DNA from: an uncultured Bacteroidales bacterium
GTDB lineage: Bacteria > Bacteroidota > Bacteroidia > Bacteroidales > Bacteroidaceae
Length of the DNA stretch: 64,000 nucleotides
Reading direction: 5' to 3'
Assembly: GCA_902799685.1 (NCBI GenBank)
Contig: CADCBO010000002.1
Span: forward strand, 62,001 to 126,000
Positions within the stretch are counted from its first letter, which is position 1; each line of letters opens with the position of its first letter. The notes beneath the pieces are model-generated. The model was not told the origin of the DNA and did no database searches. It worked only from the letters and a program-made list of their open reading frames with translations. Shown here in pieces: positions 26,758-34,688 of the stretch. Position numbers and translations under genes: made by a program.

Positions 26758-28118
26758 TTATTCAGAGCGTCGGCACTGGCCATGTATTTGGCAAGATCCT
26801 CTTCACTTACGTGGAAGTCTTGGAGTTCGCCGCTGATGTATTGGTCGTAGGCGGACATGTCGACGAAACCGTGGCCGGAGAGGTTGAAGAGGATGGTCTT
26901 CTGTTGGCCGGTTTCCTTGCACTTGAGGGCCTCGCGGACGGTGGCTGCTATGGCGTGGCAGCTTTCCGGAGCGGGGATGATTCCTTCGGTCTGGGCAAAG
27001 AGAACGCCGGCCTTGAATGACTCGTTTTGTTCGATATCGACTGCCTCCATGTAACCGTCCTTCATGAGCTGGCTCAAAACAACACCTGCACCGTGGTAAC
27101 GCAGACCGCCGGCGTGGATGGTGGCGGGCTTGAAGGTGTGGCCCAGGGTGTACATGGGCAGCAGCGGAGTCATACCGCTTTCATCACCGAAATCATACTC
27201 AAACTTACCGCGGGTGAGCTTGGGGCATGATGCGGGCTCGGCAGCTATGTAACGGGTCTTCTTGCCCTCCTGGATGGTGTGGCGCATGAACGGCAGTGCC
27301 AGTCCGCAGAAGTTTGAACCGCCACCAAAGCAGGCGATAACGATATCGGGATACTCGCCGGTCATAGCCATCTGCTTCTCAGCCTCAAGGCCGATGACAG
27401 TCTGGTGCAGGCAAACGTGGTTGAGCACTGAACCAAGGGCGTACTTGCAGTTGGGGGTTGAAACTGCCAGCTCTATAGCCTCGGAGATGGCGCAACCCAG
27501 TGAACCCTGATCGTTGGGATTGGCGGTAAGGATGTCCTTACCCGCACGTGTTGACATGGAAGGTGAAGGAGTGATGGCAGCACCGAATGTCTGCATGATT
27601 GAGCGGCGGTAGGGCTTCTGGTTGTAACTGGCCTTTACCATATATACTGCGCAGTCAATTCCGAATTTCTTAGTTGCGTAGCTGAGAGCACCGCCCCACT
27701 GGCCGGCACCGGTCTCGGTGGTAAGGTTGGTCACGCCCTGTTTCTTGGCGTAGTAGGCCTGTGCCAGAGCTGAGTTGAGCTTGTGTGAACCGGCGGGCGA
27801 TACGCTCTCGTTCTTGAAGTAGATGTGGGCGGGAGTGCCAAGTGCTTCCTCAAGCTCGTATGCACGAACCAACGGGGTGCAACGGTATGAGGCGTACTGC
27901 TGACGGATCTCATCGGGTATCTCAATCCATTCGTCTTTCTGGTTAAGTTCCTGGTTGGCGCACTCCTCTACAAAGATGGGGTAGAGGTCTTCGGGTTTAA
28001 GCGGCTGACGTGTTCCGGGATGGAGGAACGGCAGGGGCTTGTTGGGCATGATGGCCTGGATGTTGAACCATGCTTTGGGGATCTCGCTCTCCTGGAGCAA
28101 ATACTTTTTCTGTTTCAT
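26754..28118 (-). CDS. trpB: Tryptophan synthase beta subunit, TrpB2 type
   Basis: The protein has 454 residues, longer than canonical TrpB (about 390) and with the TrpB2 N-terminal extension. The PLP lysine is K113 in GSHKLNSA; the phosphate-binding loop is CFGGGSNFCG, and ETGAGQWGGA is typical of the beta family. It joins indole and serine to form tryptophan. No trpA or other trp gene is adjacent, consistent with indole salvage by TrpB2. Upstream lies a leader peptide with three Trp codons and a terminator, so expression is probably tryptophan-controlled. Confidence 0.9.
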   Translation of the reverse strand: MKQKKYLLQESEIPKAWFNIQAIMPNKPLPFLHPGTRQPLKPEDLYPIFVEECANQELNQKDEWIEIPDEIRQQYASYRCTPLVRAYELEEALGTPAHIYFKNESVSPAGSHKLNSALAQAYYAKKQGVTNLTTETGAGQWGGALSYATKKFGIDCAVYMVKASYNQKPYRRSIMQTFGAAITPSPSMSTRAGKDILTANPNDQGSLGCAISEAIELAVSTPNCKYALGSVLNHVCLHQTVIGLEAEKQMAMTGEYPDIVIACFGGGSNFCGLALPFMRHTIQEGKKTRYIAAEPASCPKLTRGKFEYDFGDESGMTPLLPMYTLGHTFKPATIHAGGLRYHGAGVVLSQLMKDGYMEAVDIEQNESFKAGVLFAQTEGIIPAPESCHAIAATVREALKCKETGQQKTILFNLSGHGFVDMSAYDQYISGELQDFHVSEEDLAKYMASADALNK

Positions 28119-28170
28119 AATAGTGTTTAGTGTTAGAGTGAATATTAATTGTTTTGTTTTTAGAATCTTG

Positions 28171-28210
28171 ATAAAATTTAAAGGCCCTGTCGCAGTTGCG
28201 GCAGGGCCTT
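28171..28210 (-). terminator. Attenuator terminator hairpin of trpB2 leader
   Basis: On the minus strand AAGGCCCTGCCGCA pairs with TGCGACAGGGCCTT over a short loop, followed by TAAATTTTAT. It stands between the leader peptide (28254-28307) and the trpB2 ATG at 28118, as expected for an attenuator. The alternative antiterminator pairing could not be settled by eye. Confidence 0.75.
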
Positions 28211-28253
28211 ATGTTGTGTCTCATTTTACATAACGGCGTCAACCTCCTACGAC

Positions 28254-28307
28254 TTATTTGAGTTGTAAGGGCTGCCACCACCAGAAGAATGAGTTGATCT
28301 GTTTCAT
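28254..28307 (-). CDS. trpL: trp leader peptide with three tandem Trp codons
   Basis: The 17-codon reading frame MKQINSFFWWWQPLQLK ends in TAA. Three consecutive TGG codons are extremely rare by chance and are the hallmark of ribosome-sensed tryptophan attenuation. It begins about 22 nt downstream of a good -7 box and is followed about 45 nt later by a G+C-rich terminator hairpin, then by trpB2. It is too short for routine ORF calls. Confidence 0.82.
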   Translation of the reverse strand: MKQINSFFWWWQPLQLK

Positions 28308-28328
28308 TGTTTTTGTTGTTTCTGGGTG

Positions 28329-28336
28329 CAAATGTA
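28329..28336 (-). promoter_or_regulatory. Promoter of trpL-trpB2
   Basis: On the minus strand TACATTTG fits TAnnTTTG, with TTG 19 bp upstream as -33. Between the two boxes lies the dyad CACATT-CAA-AATGTG (28342-28356), a possible operator; no binding factor is identified. Confidence 0.6.
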
Positions 28337-28439
28337 CGCACACATTTTGAATGTGCAACACTTTTAGAGCAAAAAATTAGTGTTTAGAACAAACTTTTTT
28401 CAATTGTCACAAAAACACCTAATTTATATAGCAAAATGT

Positions 28440-28470
28440 GCAATTGGGGTCTGTCCCCTTTTGTATCATT
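28440..28470. repeat. Family B half element at the CotH stop
   Basis: CAATTGGGGTCTGTCCCCTT followed by TTGTATCATT. It abuts the TAA stop of the CotH gene (28471-28473). Confidence 0.75.
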
Positions 28471-30834
28471 TTAGAGGTTGGGGAGGTTCTGGTCGAGCCA
28501 CTCCCAGCGCTTGAAGAATGCCTGTTTCATGGCATCTACAGCCCCCTGGAATGAGAGGTTGTAATCACCGTTCTGCCTGTAGTTGGTCAGGCTGGTGTTC
28601 GATGCCCATACGCTGATGTTGACTGATTCGGACACTCTGATGGAATCGGCCATCATGTCAATGTATATGGGCAGACTGTCTTTCCATACATATTTGTATT
28701 GGTTCCAGCGTTCAAGCAGACGGCTCTTGAATTTGGGACTCTTCTTGACAAGGTCTGCAAAATAGTACTTGTTCTCAGTGCTTGAGCCTCCGCCCCAGCC
28801 CCAGCCGCCGTTATTGCTGCTCTTGTTATCCATCTTGAGGAGTTCCCACTGCCTGATTCTGGGATTCTCACCGCTGGCCTGAGCTTGATTGCTGCCGTCA
28901 TTGTACAGCGTGAATGTATGGTAGTCAAAGTCCCACACAGGACCATAGCATAAAAGACCGCAGGAATCCTTATACAGATATGCGCTGTGAGGTCCGGCAT
29001 TGGGCCATGTGTTGTATGAGTCATGGTTCATGGTCATTTCCTGAATCAGCACATAGTCAACAGCCCTGTCCATATCCAGGTATTCCATCCATTTATCACT
29101 CTTGTCGGCATTGTAGATGGCATCCTCCATCTCCTTGACATAGTTGAACAGATATTTATATGTGGCTGAACTGCTGGTCAGGAGATTGCCGTTCTCATCC
29201 TCATCGGGATCCTTTAGAATGTACGGCAGTTTGTAGCGGTTGTTTGCTCCTGTGCTGCGGAATCCCACGCTGGGACTCTTGTCATACCTGTCGCTTGATG
29301 TGTAATCCAGAAAGTCATCTATCACAATCAGCATACCACCGTTTGCCGGATCATCCAGCTTGGGATTGACTATGTCAACGCGGTGGTTGTCAATTCTAAT
29401 CTGCTCGCAAAGATAGTAGTTGCCCATGTGATTGCCGTTCCAGACAAGCTCAACGAACCTGCCGCTTACAGTGTAGGGCAGTTCAGTATGACGTGACAGC
29501 CAGAAAGCGGCATCGTTACGGAGCAGGGTACGGTCCTTGTAGTTGGCCAGCAGGCACCAGCGTTTCTGCTTGTGCATGCCCAGCAGCTTGGCTTTCTCGT
29601 CAAGACGCAAGGCATACGGCTTCTTGGCGGTCTCGGTCCAGGTACCGTTTCCGCGGCCCTTAAGGCTGAGCGGACCCTCATAATCTACAGTGCCGTCTGC
29701 CCTCTCTATGCGCATTGTGGCGCCTTCTACCCAAGTGTCGCGTCGGTCAACGCTTTGGCCGTTGGTGTTTATCTTTACCACAGGCAGGCCCGTGTTGCTT
29801 ACTTTTATGGTGTATTCCTTGCTCAGGTTATAACTCCAAACCGTAACGGTGGCAGGCTGGCGCAGATCCATGACGTTGTAGCTGTTATTCTCAAGAATAC
29901 TGTCACCGCAGGTAATCGTGGCGCCCGATGAAGCCCTGAGCATGACGTTCAGTTTGCTGAAATCGGTCACAGTGGGCAGTAATTTTGAGAAAGACATGGT
30001 CTTGCTGTCATAATTAAGCGTCACGTCAGCCTCTTTTATCCTAACCGAGCTGAGTGAGAAAGAGATTCTCTTAAGCCTTACAGGACCGGCCTCCATGATG
30101 GTGTCGGGGATGCAGAGCCTTACCTTAAGCAGCAGAGTATCGAGTTTCCTGTCGTGGGTACCTATGCGCAGGTTCCAGGTGCTGTCGGGCATGAACTCAC
30201 GGCCATCAAGTGTGCAGAGGGATTCATCGATGTTAACTCCCGCGGTATCAATGATTTCAAGCATCATGGTGCTGTCATTGAACATCAGGTCCCATGGAGT
30301 GGTGCGCACGCGAACATTGGCATAGCCGTTGCGCTCAAATCCGAATATGGAATCGGACGAAACTATGTTGAATGACAGATAGTTGGGCTGCTCCTTTGGG
30401 ATCATGTTGAGCACTATGGGCTTGGAATGGATTACGGTGTCTGAATCGGAGAGCATGACAGAGACTATGTCGCCCGATTTCATGCCGTATTTCATGTTTA
30501 CTATGACGTTCCAGATGCTGTCGGGGGTGAGTTTCCTTGCCTTGATATCGGCAAACTCGTACTTGGCGCCGGCGGTGTCGTTTATCTGGATGTTCAGGTT
30601 CTTGCGGCCCAGCAGGTCATAGGGGACGGTGCGGAAGCTGAATACTGCCGAATCGCCTTCCATGAACGTAAGGGTATCGGAATCAAGTGATTCCACGTAC
30701 TTGTATTCCTTGGGGGGAATGTATGGGTCGGGGATGTTTATTTCCGGTTTATCTTCCTGGCAGGATATTGCTGCGCCTGCCACTATCGCTGTGTAAAGCA
30801 GTGACTTGAGTGTTTTTAATACATCTTTTCTCAT
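28471..30834 (-). CDS. CotH kinase-family lipoprotein
   Basis: The protein has 787 residues. A signal peptide with lipobox (GAAISCQEDKP) precedes beta-sandwich repeats to about residue 360. The CotH domain follows, with LSLKGRGNGTWTETAKKPYA, RWCLLANYKDRTLLRNDAAF and the active-site-like segment VLIQEMTMNHDS plus GPVWDFDYHT. CotH domains are atypical protein/glycan kinases; Bacteroidota members are often surface lipoproteins near polysaccharide-use genes. The ATG at 30834 is chosen because the signal peptide starts there; the longer ORF to 31263 reads into rfbB antisense. Confidence 0.85.
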   Translation of the reverse strand: MRKDVLKTLKSLLYTAIVAGAAISCQEDKPEINIPDPYIPPKEYKYVESLDSDTLTFMEGDSAVFSFRTVPYDLLGRKNLNIQINDTAGAKYEFADIKARKLTPDSIWNVIVNMKYGMKSGDIVSVMLSDSDTVIHSKPIVLNMIPKEQPNYLSFNIVSSDSIFGFERNGYANVRVRTTPWDLMFNDSTMMLEIIDTAGVNIDESLCTLDGREFMPDSTWNLRIGTHDRKLDTLLLKVRLCIPDTIMEAGPVRLKRISFSLSSVRIKEADVTLNYDSKTMSFSKLLPTVTDFSKLNVMLRASSGATITCGDSILENNSYNVMDLRQPATVTVWSYNLSKEYTIKVSNTGLPVVKINTNGQSVDRRDTWVEGATMRIERADGTVDYEGPLSLKGRGNGTWTETAKKPYALRLDEKAKLLGMHKQKRWCLLANYKDRTLLRNDAAFWLSRHTELPYTVSGRFVELVWNGNHMGNYYLCEQIRIDNHRVDIVNPKLDDPANGGMLIVIDDFLDYTSSDRYDKSPSVGFRSTGANNRYKLPYILKDPDEDENGNLLTSSSATYKYLFNYVKEMEDAIYNADKSDKWMEYLDMDRAVDYVLIQEMTMNHDSYNTWPNAGPHSAYLYKDSCGLLCYGPVWDFDYHTFTLYNDGSNQAQASGENPRIRQWELLKMDNKSSNNGGWGWGGGSSTENKYYFADLVKKSPKFKSRLLERWNQYKYVWKDSLPIYIDMMADSIRVSESVNISVWASNTSLTNYRQNGDYNLSFQGAVDAMKQAFFKRWEWLDQNLPNL

Positions 30835-30842
30835 AGCGGGCG

Positions 30843-30850
30843 CAAAGTTA
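30843..30850 (-). promoter_or_regulatory. -7 promoter box of the CotH gene
   Basis: On the minus strand TAACTTTG fits TAnnTTTG and ends 8 bp before the ATG, so the transcript would be nearly leaderless. Confidence 0.5.
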
Positions 30851-30946
30851 CTTCTTTTTTCTGAGGTAATTATAATTTTTAATGCAATTAGTTTAATTGG
30901 TGATTGTTTTTTGCTTGGTAGGGGTGGTTGGGGTTGTTTAATTGTG

Positions 30947-30954
30947 TACCTTTG
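30947..30954 (+). promoter_or_regulatory. -7 promoter box of rfbB
   Basis: TACCTTTG, an exact TAnnTTTG, 45 bp upstream of the rfbB ATG; TTG at 30925-30935 region can serve as -33. Confidence 0.6.
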
Positions 30955-30999
30955 CAGCTGGAAATATCTGATGGTCTTAGGGACTATAAATTTTTTGAA

Positions 31000-32313
31000 A
31001 TGAGCAGAACTATCATCATTACCGGCGGCGCCGGTTTTATTGGCAGTCATGTGGTACGGCTGTTTGTGAACAAGTATCCTGAGTATAAGATAATTAACCT
31101 TGATAAGCTTACTTATGCGGGCAACCTGGATAACCTGCGGGATATTGAGGACAAGCCTAACTATAAGTTTGTCAAGATGGATATTTGTGACTTTAACGGG
31201 GTGCTGGAGCTTCTTAAGGCCGAGCATGTGGATGGGATAATTCATTTGGCGGCTGAGAGCCATGTGGACAGGTCTATTAAGGATCCGTTTACTTTTGCTC
31301 AGACTAATGTGATGGGTACTCTGAGTCTGCTGCAGGCAGCAAAAACTTATTGGGAACCTTTTGGGTGGGTTTTGCCCGGGGATGTAATTTCAGAGGAGGC
31401 AGTACCTCCGATGACCCCCGTCGCTGACGCTCCGGTCCCTCCCACCGCCTGTGGCGGCGGGCCCCTCCCTCTTATGAGGCCGAGGGTGGCACAGGTCCCT
31501 GGAGGTACTACCTCCTCTGAAACAACATCCCCTGCCGAAGTGCAGACGGGAATTCCTTGCAGATTCTATCATATTTCTACTGATGAAGTATATGGGGCTT
31601 TGCAGATGACTCATCCTGAAGGGATTGAGCCTCCTTTCACGACCAAGGCATCCAGTGGTAAGCACCACCTTGCTTATGGTACCAAGTTCTTTACTGAGGA
31701 TTTGAAGTATCAGCCGCATAGTCCTTACAGTGCTTCTAAGGCTAGCAGTGACCATTTTGTACGTGCGTTCCATGATACTTACGGCATGCCTACCATAGTG
31801 ACCAACTGCTCAAACAACTACGGTCCGTATCAGTTCCCGGAGAAGCTGATTCCGCTGTTTATCAATAACATCCGTCATCGCAAGCCTCTGCCGGTTTATG
31901 GCAAGGGTGAGAATGTCCGTGACTGGCTTTATGTGGTGGATCATGCACGGGCTATCGATGTCATATTCCATCAGGGCAAGATTGCCGAGACCTACAATAT
32001 AGGTGGGTTTAATGAGTGGAAAAATATTGACATTATCAAGGTTCTGATCAATACGGTTGACCGCCTGCTGGGACGTAAGGAGGGTGAGGATATGGACCTT
32101 ATCACTTATGTTACTGACAGGGCCGGACATGACTTGCGCTATGCCATTGACAGCACTAAGCTTCAGCGGGAGCTGGGGTGGGAGCCTTCACTTCAGTTTG
32201 AGGAGGGCATCGAGAAGACGGTGCGGTGGTACTTGGAGAATCAAGCATGGGTTGACAATGTAACCAGCGGCGAGTATCAGAATTATTACGATTCAATGTA
32301 CAAGAACAGATGA
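31000..32313 (+). CDS. rfbB: dTDP-glucose 4,6-dehydratase with in-frame palindromic insertion
   Basis: The 437-residue protein is the second enzyme of dTDP-L-rhamnose synthesis. The NAD motif TGGAGFIGSHVV, HLAAESHVDRSI, the catalytic STDEVYG and YSASKASSDHFVRA are intact. About 60 extra residues are inserted between LLQAAKTYWE and CRFYHISTDEVYG; they are Pro/Thr/Ala-rich and derive from a 155-bp element with 32-bp inverted ends (31378-31532). The reading frame remains open across it. The ATG at 31000 is used since the fold starts there. The other rfb genes follow after upxY. Confidence 0.92.
   Translation: MSRTIIITGGAGFIGSHVVRLFVNKYPEYKIINLDKLTYAGNLDNLRDIEDKPNYKFVKMDICDFNGVLELLKAEHVDGIIHLAAESHVDRSIKDPFTFAQTNVMGTLSLLQAAKTYWEPFGWVLPGDVISEEAVPPMTPVADAPVPPTACGGGPLPLMRPRVAQVPGGTTSSETTSPAEVQTGIPCRFYHISTDEVYGALQMTHPEGIEPPFTTKASSGKHHLAYGTKFFTEDLKYQPHSPYSASKASSDHFVRAFHDTYGMPTIVTNCSNNYGPYQFPEKLIPLFINNIRHRKPLPVYGKGENVRDWLYVVDHARAIDVIFHQGKIAETYNIGGFNEWKNIDIIKVLINTVDRLLGRKEGEDMDLITYVTDRAGHDLRYAIDSTKLQRELGWEPSLQFEEGIEKTVRWYLENQAWVDNVTSGEYQNYYDSMYKNR
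31378..31532. repeat. 155-bp inverted-repeat element inside rfbB
   Basis: Left end GGGGATGTAATTTCAGAGGA and right end are inverted over 32 bp with 3 mismatches (31378-31409 against 31501-31532). The core CGGGCCCCTCCCTCTTATGA...GCCGAGGGTGGC is shared with the long element near 3959-3989. It lies entirely within coding sequence and leaves the frame open. Confidence 0.88.
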
Positions 32314-32336
32314 TGCCAAAGGGGACGGTTCTATTT
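32314..32336. repeat. Partial family A element before upxY
   Basis: GCCAAAGGGGACGGTTCTAT, a truncated copy between the rfbB stop and the upxY start. Confidence 0.6.
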
Positions 32337-32338
32337 TG

Positions 32339-32881
32339 ATGAGCGAGGGGGAAGAGGTCAGGTGGTTTGCGGTGCGGGCGTTTTGGAATAAGACGCAGGC
32401 GCTGATGCGGGAGGCTGGGGAGGCCGGGCACCGTACTTATTATGCCATGAAGACGGAGGAACGTGTTAAGAATGAGAAGCTTGACTATGAGGATGTTCCG
32501 CTGATTCCTGCGCTGTTTTTCATTCAGTGTACAGTGAGTTGGCTGCTGGATTTCAAGCAGAAACATTACAGCCAGCTGTATATCTATACTGATGTGCCGG
32601 GCGGCAAGCCGGCTCCCATTCGTGATGAAGAGATGAAAATGTTCATCATGGTGACATCGGCCCATAATGAGCAGTACCAGGTGGAGTACCTGGGTGAGCC
32701 CAAGCCCAAGTATGTGCAGGGCGATAGGGTGCGGGTGACCGAAGGCATTTACAAGGGGGCCGAAGGCGTGGTGGCGCGCATCAAGAAAGACCGTAAACTT
32801 GTGGTGGCTATCAGCGGCGTGGCAGTCGTGGCCATAAGTCATATCCCGCAGTGCTATCTTGAGAAGGTGGAAACTGCTTAA
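32339..32881 (+). CDS. upxY: UpxY-like NusG-paralogue transcription antiterminator
   Basis: The protein has 180 residues. The N-terminal NusG-like domain (WFAVRAFWNKTQALMREAG, VPLIPALFFIQCT) and the C-terminal KOW motif (GDRVRVTEGIYKGAEGVVAR) are present. UpxY proteins in Bacteroides prevent premature termination in the leaders of capsular polysaccharide operons. It lies between rfbB and rfbA, and two nearby leaders share a hairpin motif that could be its target. The start at ATG 32339 is preferred to the TTG 3 bp upstream. No UpxZ partner is recognised. Confidence 0.85.
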   Translation: MSEGEEVRWFAVRAFWNKTQALMREAGEAGHRTYYAMKTEERVKNEKLDYEDVPLIPALFFIQCTVSWLLDFKQKHYSQLYIYTDVPGGKPAPIRDEEMKMFIMVTSAHNEQYQVEYLGEPKPKYVQGDRVRVTEGIYKGAEGVVARIKKDRKLVVAISGVAVVAISHIPQCYLEKVETA

Positions 32882-32916
32882 AAAATTCCTTACAATTTTT
32901 ACTATTATACCGGCTT

Positions 32917-32962
32917 GTCCGGATGCACTGTTGAAAACTATTTGTGCATTCGGGCTGTTTTT
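32917..32962 (+). terminator. Terminator after upxY
   Basis: GTCCGGATGCAC pairs with GTGCATTCGGGC (one G-U) over a 15-nt loop and is followed by TGTTTTTG. It separates upxY from the rfbA promoter. Confidence 0.65.
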
Positions 32963-32998
32963 GTGTTTGTAAAAATTGTTAATTGGGCTGGAAAGCGT

Positions 32999-33006
32999 TA
33001 CCTTTG
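32999..33006 (+). promoter_or_regulatory. -7 promoter box of the rfbA operon
   Basis: TACCTTTG with TTG at 32976-32978 as -33, spacing about 20 bp. The ATG of rfbA is 200 bp downstream, leaving a long untranslated leader. Confidence 0.7.
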
Positions 33007-33074
33007 CATTCAAGATTGAGCGTATTTTTAAAATAGGTTATATACGCGTGCAATCTGACAGCGGTCTGCGCGGT

Positions 33075-33101
33075 GCTCTTGGATAGGAGCGGCCACGTAT
33101 C
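33075..33101 (+). promoter_or_regulatory. Leader hairpin motif, probable UpxY target (copy 1)
   Basis: GCTCTTGGATAGGAG followed after 5 nt by ACGTATC. GCTCTT and AGGAGC pair to give a hairpin with loop GGAT. The same 15-mer and ACGTATC with the same spacing occur in the 55.2 kb leader. It is about 69 bp past the promoter box. Confidence 0.6.
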
Positions 33102-33207
33102 TACTTGACGGACAAGGTGGAGCAGGACCGTATGTGTTCCTGTGCTGCAATCACGGGTAGAAAAAGTTATGTCCGCAATCCTGAATTTATAAACCGGATT
33201 TTTTGTG

Positions 33208-34092
33208 ATGAAAGGAATTGTATTGGCTGGAGGCAGCGGGACACGTCTGTACCCAATCACCAAAGGCGTGAGCAAGCAGATGCTGCCCATTTATGACAAG
33301 CCCATGATCTATTATCCCATCAGCGTTCTGATGCTGGCCGGGATACGTGAGATACTGATTATCAGCACTCCATGGGATTTGCCCGGGTTCCGCCGCCTGC
33401 TGGGTGACGGCAGTGACTACGGCGTACGTTTTGAGTATGCCGAGCAGCCTAGTCCCGATGGCCTGGCGCAGGCGTTCATCATCGGACGTGAGTTTATTGG
33501 CGATGATTGCGCTTGCCTGGTGCTGGGTGACAATATTTTCTACGGCAACGGGTTTACGCAGATGCTTAAGAATGCCGTTCGTGAGGCCGAAGAGAACCGT
33601 AAGGCTACGGTATTTGGCTATTGGGTGAGTGATCCGGAACGCTATGGTGTGGCGGAGTTTGATGCTGAGGGCAATTGCCTGAGCATTGAGGAGAAGCCGG
33701 CCAAGCCCAAGAGTAATTATGCTGTGGTGGGATTGTATTTCTATCCTAACAAGGTGGTGGATGTGGCTGCGCATATCAAGCCTTCTGCTCGTGGTGAGCT
33801 GGAGATTACTACTGTAAATCAGGAGTTTCTGAAGGACGGGGAGCTTAAGGTGCAGACTCTTAGCCGCGGATTTGCCTGGCTGGATACCGGCACTCATGAC
33901 AGCTTGAGCGAGGCCAGTACCTTTGTGGAGGTGATTGAGAAACGTACGGGTCTTAAGATTGCCTGTCTGGAGGGAATTGCTTACAGCCGCGGTTGGATTA
34001 CCGCAGAGAAAATGCGTGAGCTGGCTGGGCCTATGCTCAAGAACCAGTATGGGCAGTATTTGTTGAAGTTGATTGATATTCCTGGAAAGTGA
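33208..34092 (+). CDS. rfbA: Glucose-1-phosphate thymidylyltransferase
   Basis: The protein has 294 residues. The nucleotidyltransferase motif [16 protein letters not shown], the [10 protein letters not shown] segment, [12 protein letters not shown] and the [18 protein letters not shown] region match RmlA. It makes dTDP-glucose from dTTP and glucose-1-phosphate, the first step of dTDP-L-rhamnose synthesis. The ATG at 33208 is preferred to a GTG one codon earlier. rfbC starts at the overlapping GTGA, so the two are translationally coupled. Confidence 0.96.
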   Translation: MKGIVLAGGSGTRLYPITKGVSKQMLPIYDKPMIYYPISVLMLAGIREILIISTPWDLPGFRRLLGDGSDYGVRFEYAEQPSPDGLAQAFIIGREFIGDDCACLVLGDNIFYGNGFTQMLKNAVREAEENRKATVFGYWVSDPERYGVAEFDAEGNCLSIEEKPAKPKSNYAVVGLYFYPNKVVDVAAHIKPSARGELEITTVNQEFLKDGELKVQTLSRGFAWLDTGTHDSLSEASTFVEVIEKRTGLKIACLEGIAYSRGWITAEKMRELAGPMLKNQYGQYLLKLIDIPGK

Positions 34093-34652
34093 ATGTGATT
34101 GAGACCCCGCTTAAGGGGGCATTGATAATAGAGCCCAGGGTGTTTAACGATGCCCGGGGGTATTTTTTTGAGAGTTTCTCGCAGCGGGAGTTTGACTCTT
34201 TGGTGGCGCCGATGATAGGGCACAGCGTCCAGTTTGTGCAGGACAACGAGAGCATGTCAAGCTATGGCGTGATGCGAGGGTTGCACTTTCAGCGGCCGCC
34301 GTTTACCCAAAGCAAGCTGCTGCGTTGCGTGCGCGGTGCGGTGCTGGATGTGGCCGTGGATATCCGCAAGGGAAGCCCCACTTACGGGCAGCATTTTGCG
34401 GTGGAGCTGAGCGAGGATAACAAGCGCCAGTTCTTTATTGACAAGGGGTTTGCACATGGATTTGCCGTGCTGAGTGAGACCGCGGTGTTCCAGTACAAGT
34501 GCGATGAGTTCTACCATCCGGAGGCGGATGGGGGCATCAGCATACTGGACCAGAGCCTGGGCATAGACTGGCGCATACCGGTGGAGAAAGCGATATTAAG
34601 CGAGAAGGATACCAAGCATCCGATCCTCGCTGAGTTTGATTCTCCGTTTTAA
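34089..34652 (+). CDS. rfbC: dTDP-4-dehydrorhamnose 3,5-epimerase
   Basis: The protein has 187 residues and the RmlC signature: [33 protein letters not shown] with the catalytic His, [13 protein letters not shown] and [18 protein letters not shown]. The GTG start at 34089 overlaps the rfbA TGA, indicating coupling. It ends just before an ATTCTCA repeat stretch and rfbD. Confidence 0.95.
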   Translation: MNVIETPLKGALIIEPRVFNDARGYFFESFSQREFDSLVAPMIGHSVQFVQDNESMSSYGVMRGLHFQRPPFTQSKLLRCVRGAVLDVAVDIRKGSPTYGQHFAVELSEDNKRQFFIDKGFAHGFAVLSETAVFQYKCDEFYHPEADGGISILDQSLGIDWRIPVEKAILSEKDTKHPILAEFDSPF

Positions 34653-34687
34653 TTCTCAATTCTCAATTTTCAATTCTCAATTTTGAG
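34651..34687. repeat. ATTCTCA heptamer repeats before rfbD
   Basis: AATTCTCAATTCTCAATTTT continuing with CAATTCTCAATTTTGAG, fills the gap between rfbC and rfbD. The same motif is inside rfbD and at 23073-23098. Confidence 0.7.
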
Positions 34688-34688
34688 T

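Noticed and set aside
30835-31263. Longer N-terminus for the CotH lipoprotein
   Set aside because: The lipoprotein signal starts at 30834 and the extension is antisense to rfbB.
32156-33013. 285-codon minus-strand frame across rfbB end and upxY
   Set aside because: It is antisense to recognised RfbB and UpxY sequence and crosses a terminator and promoter.
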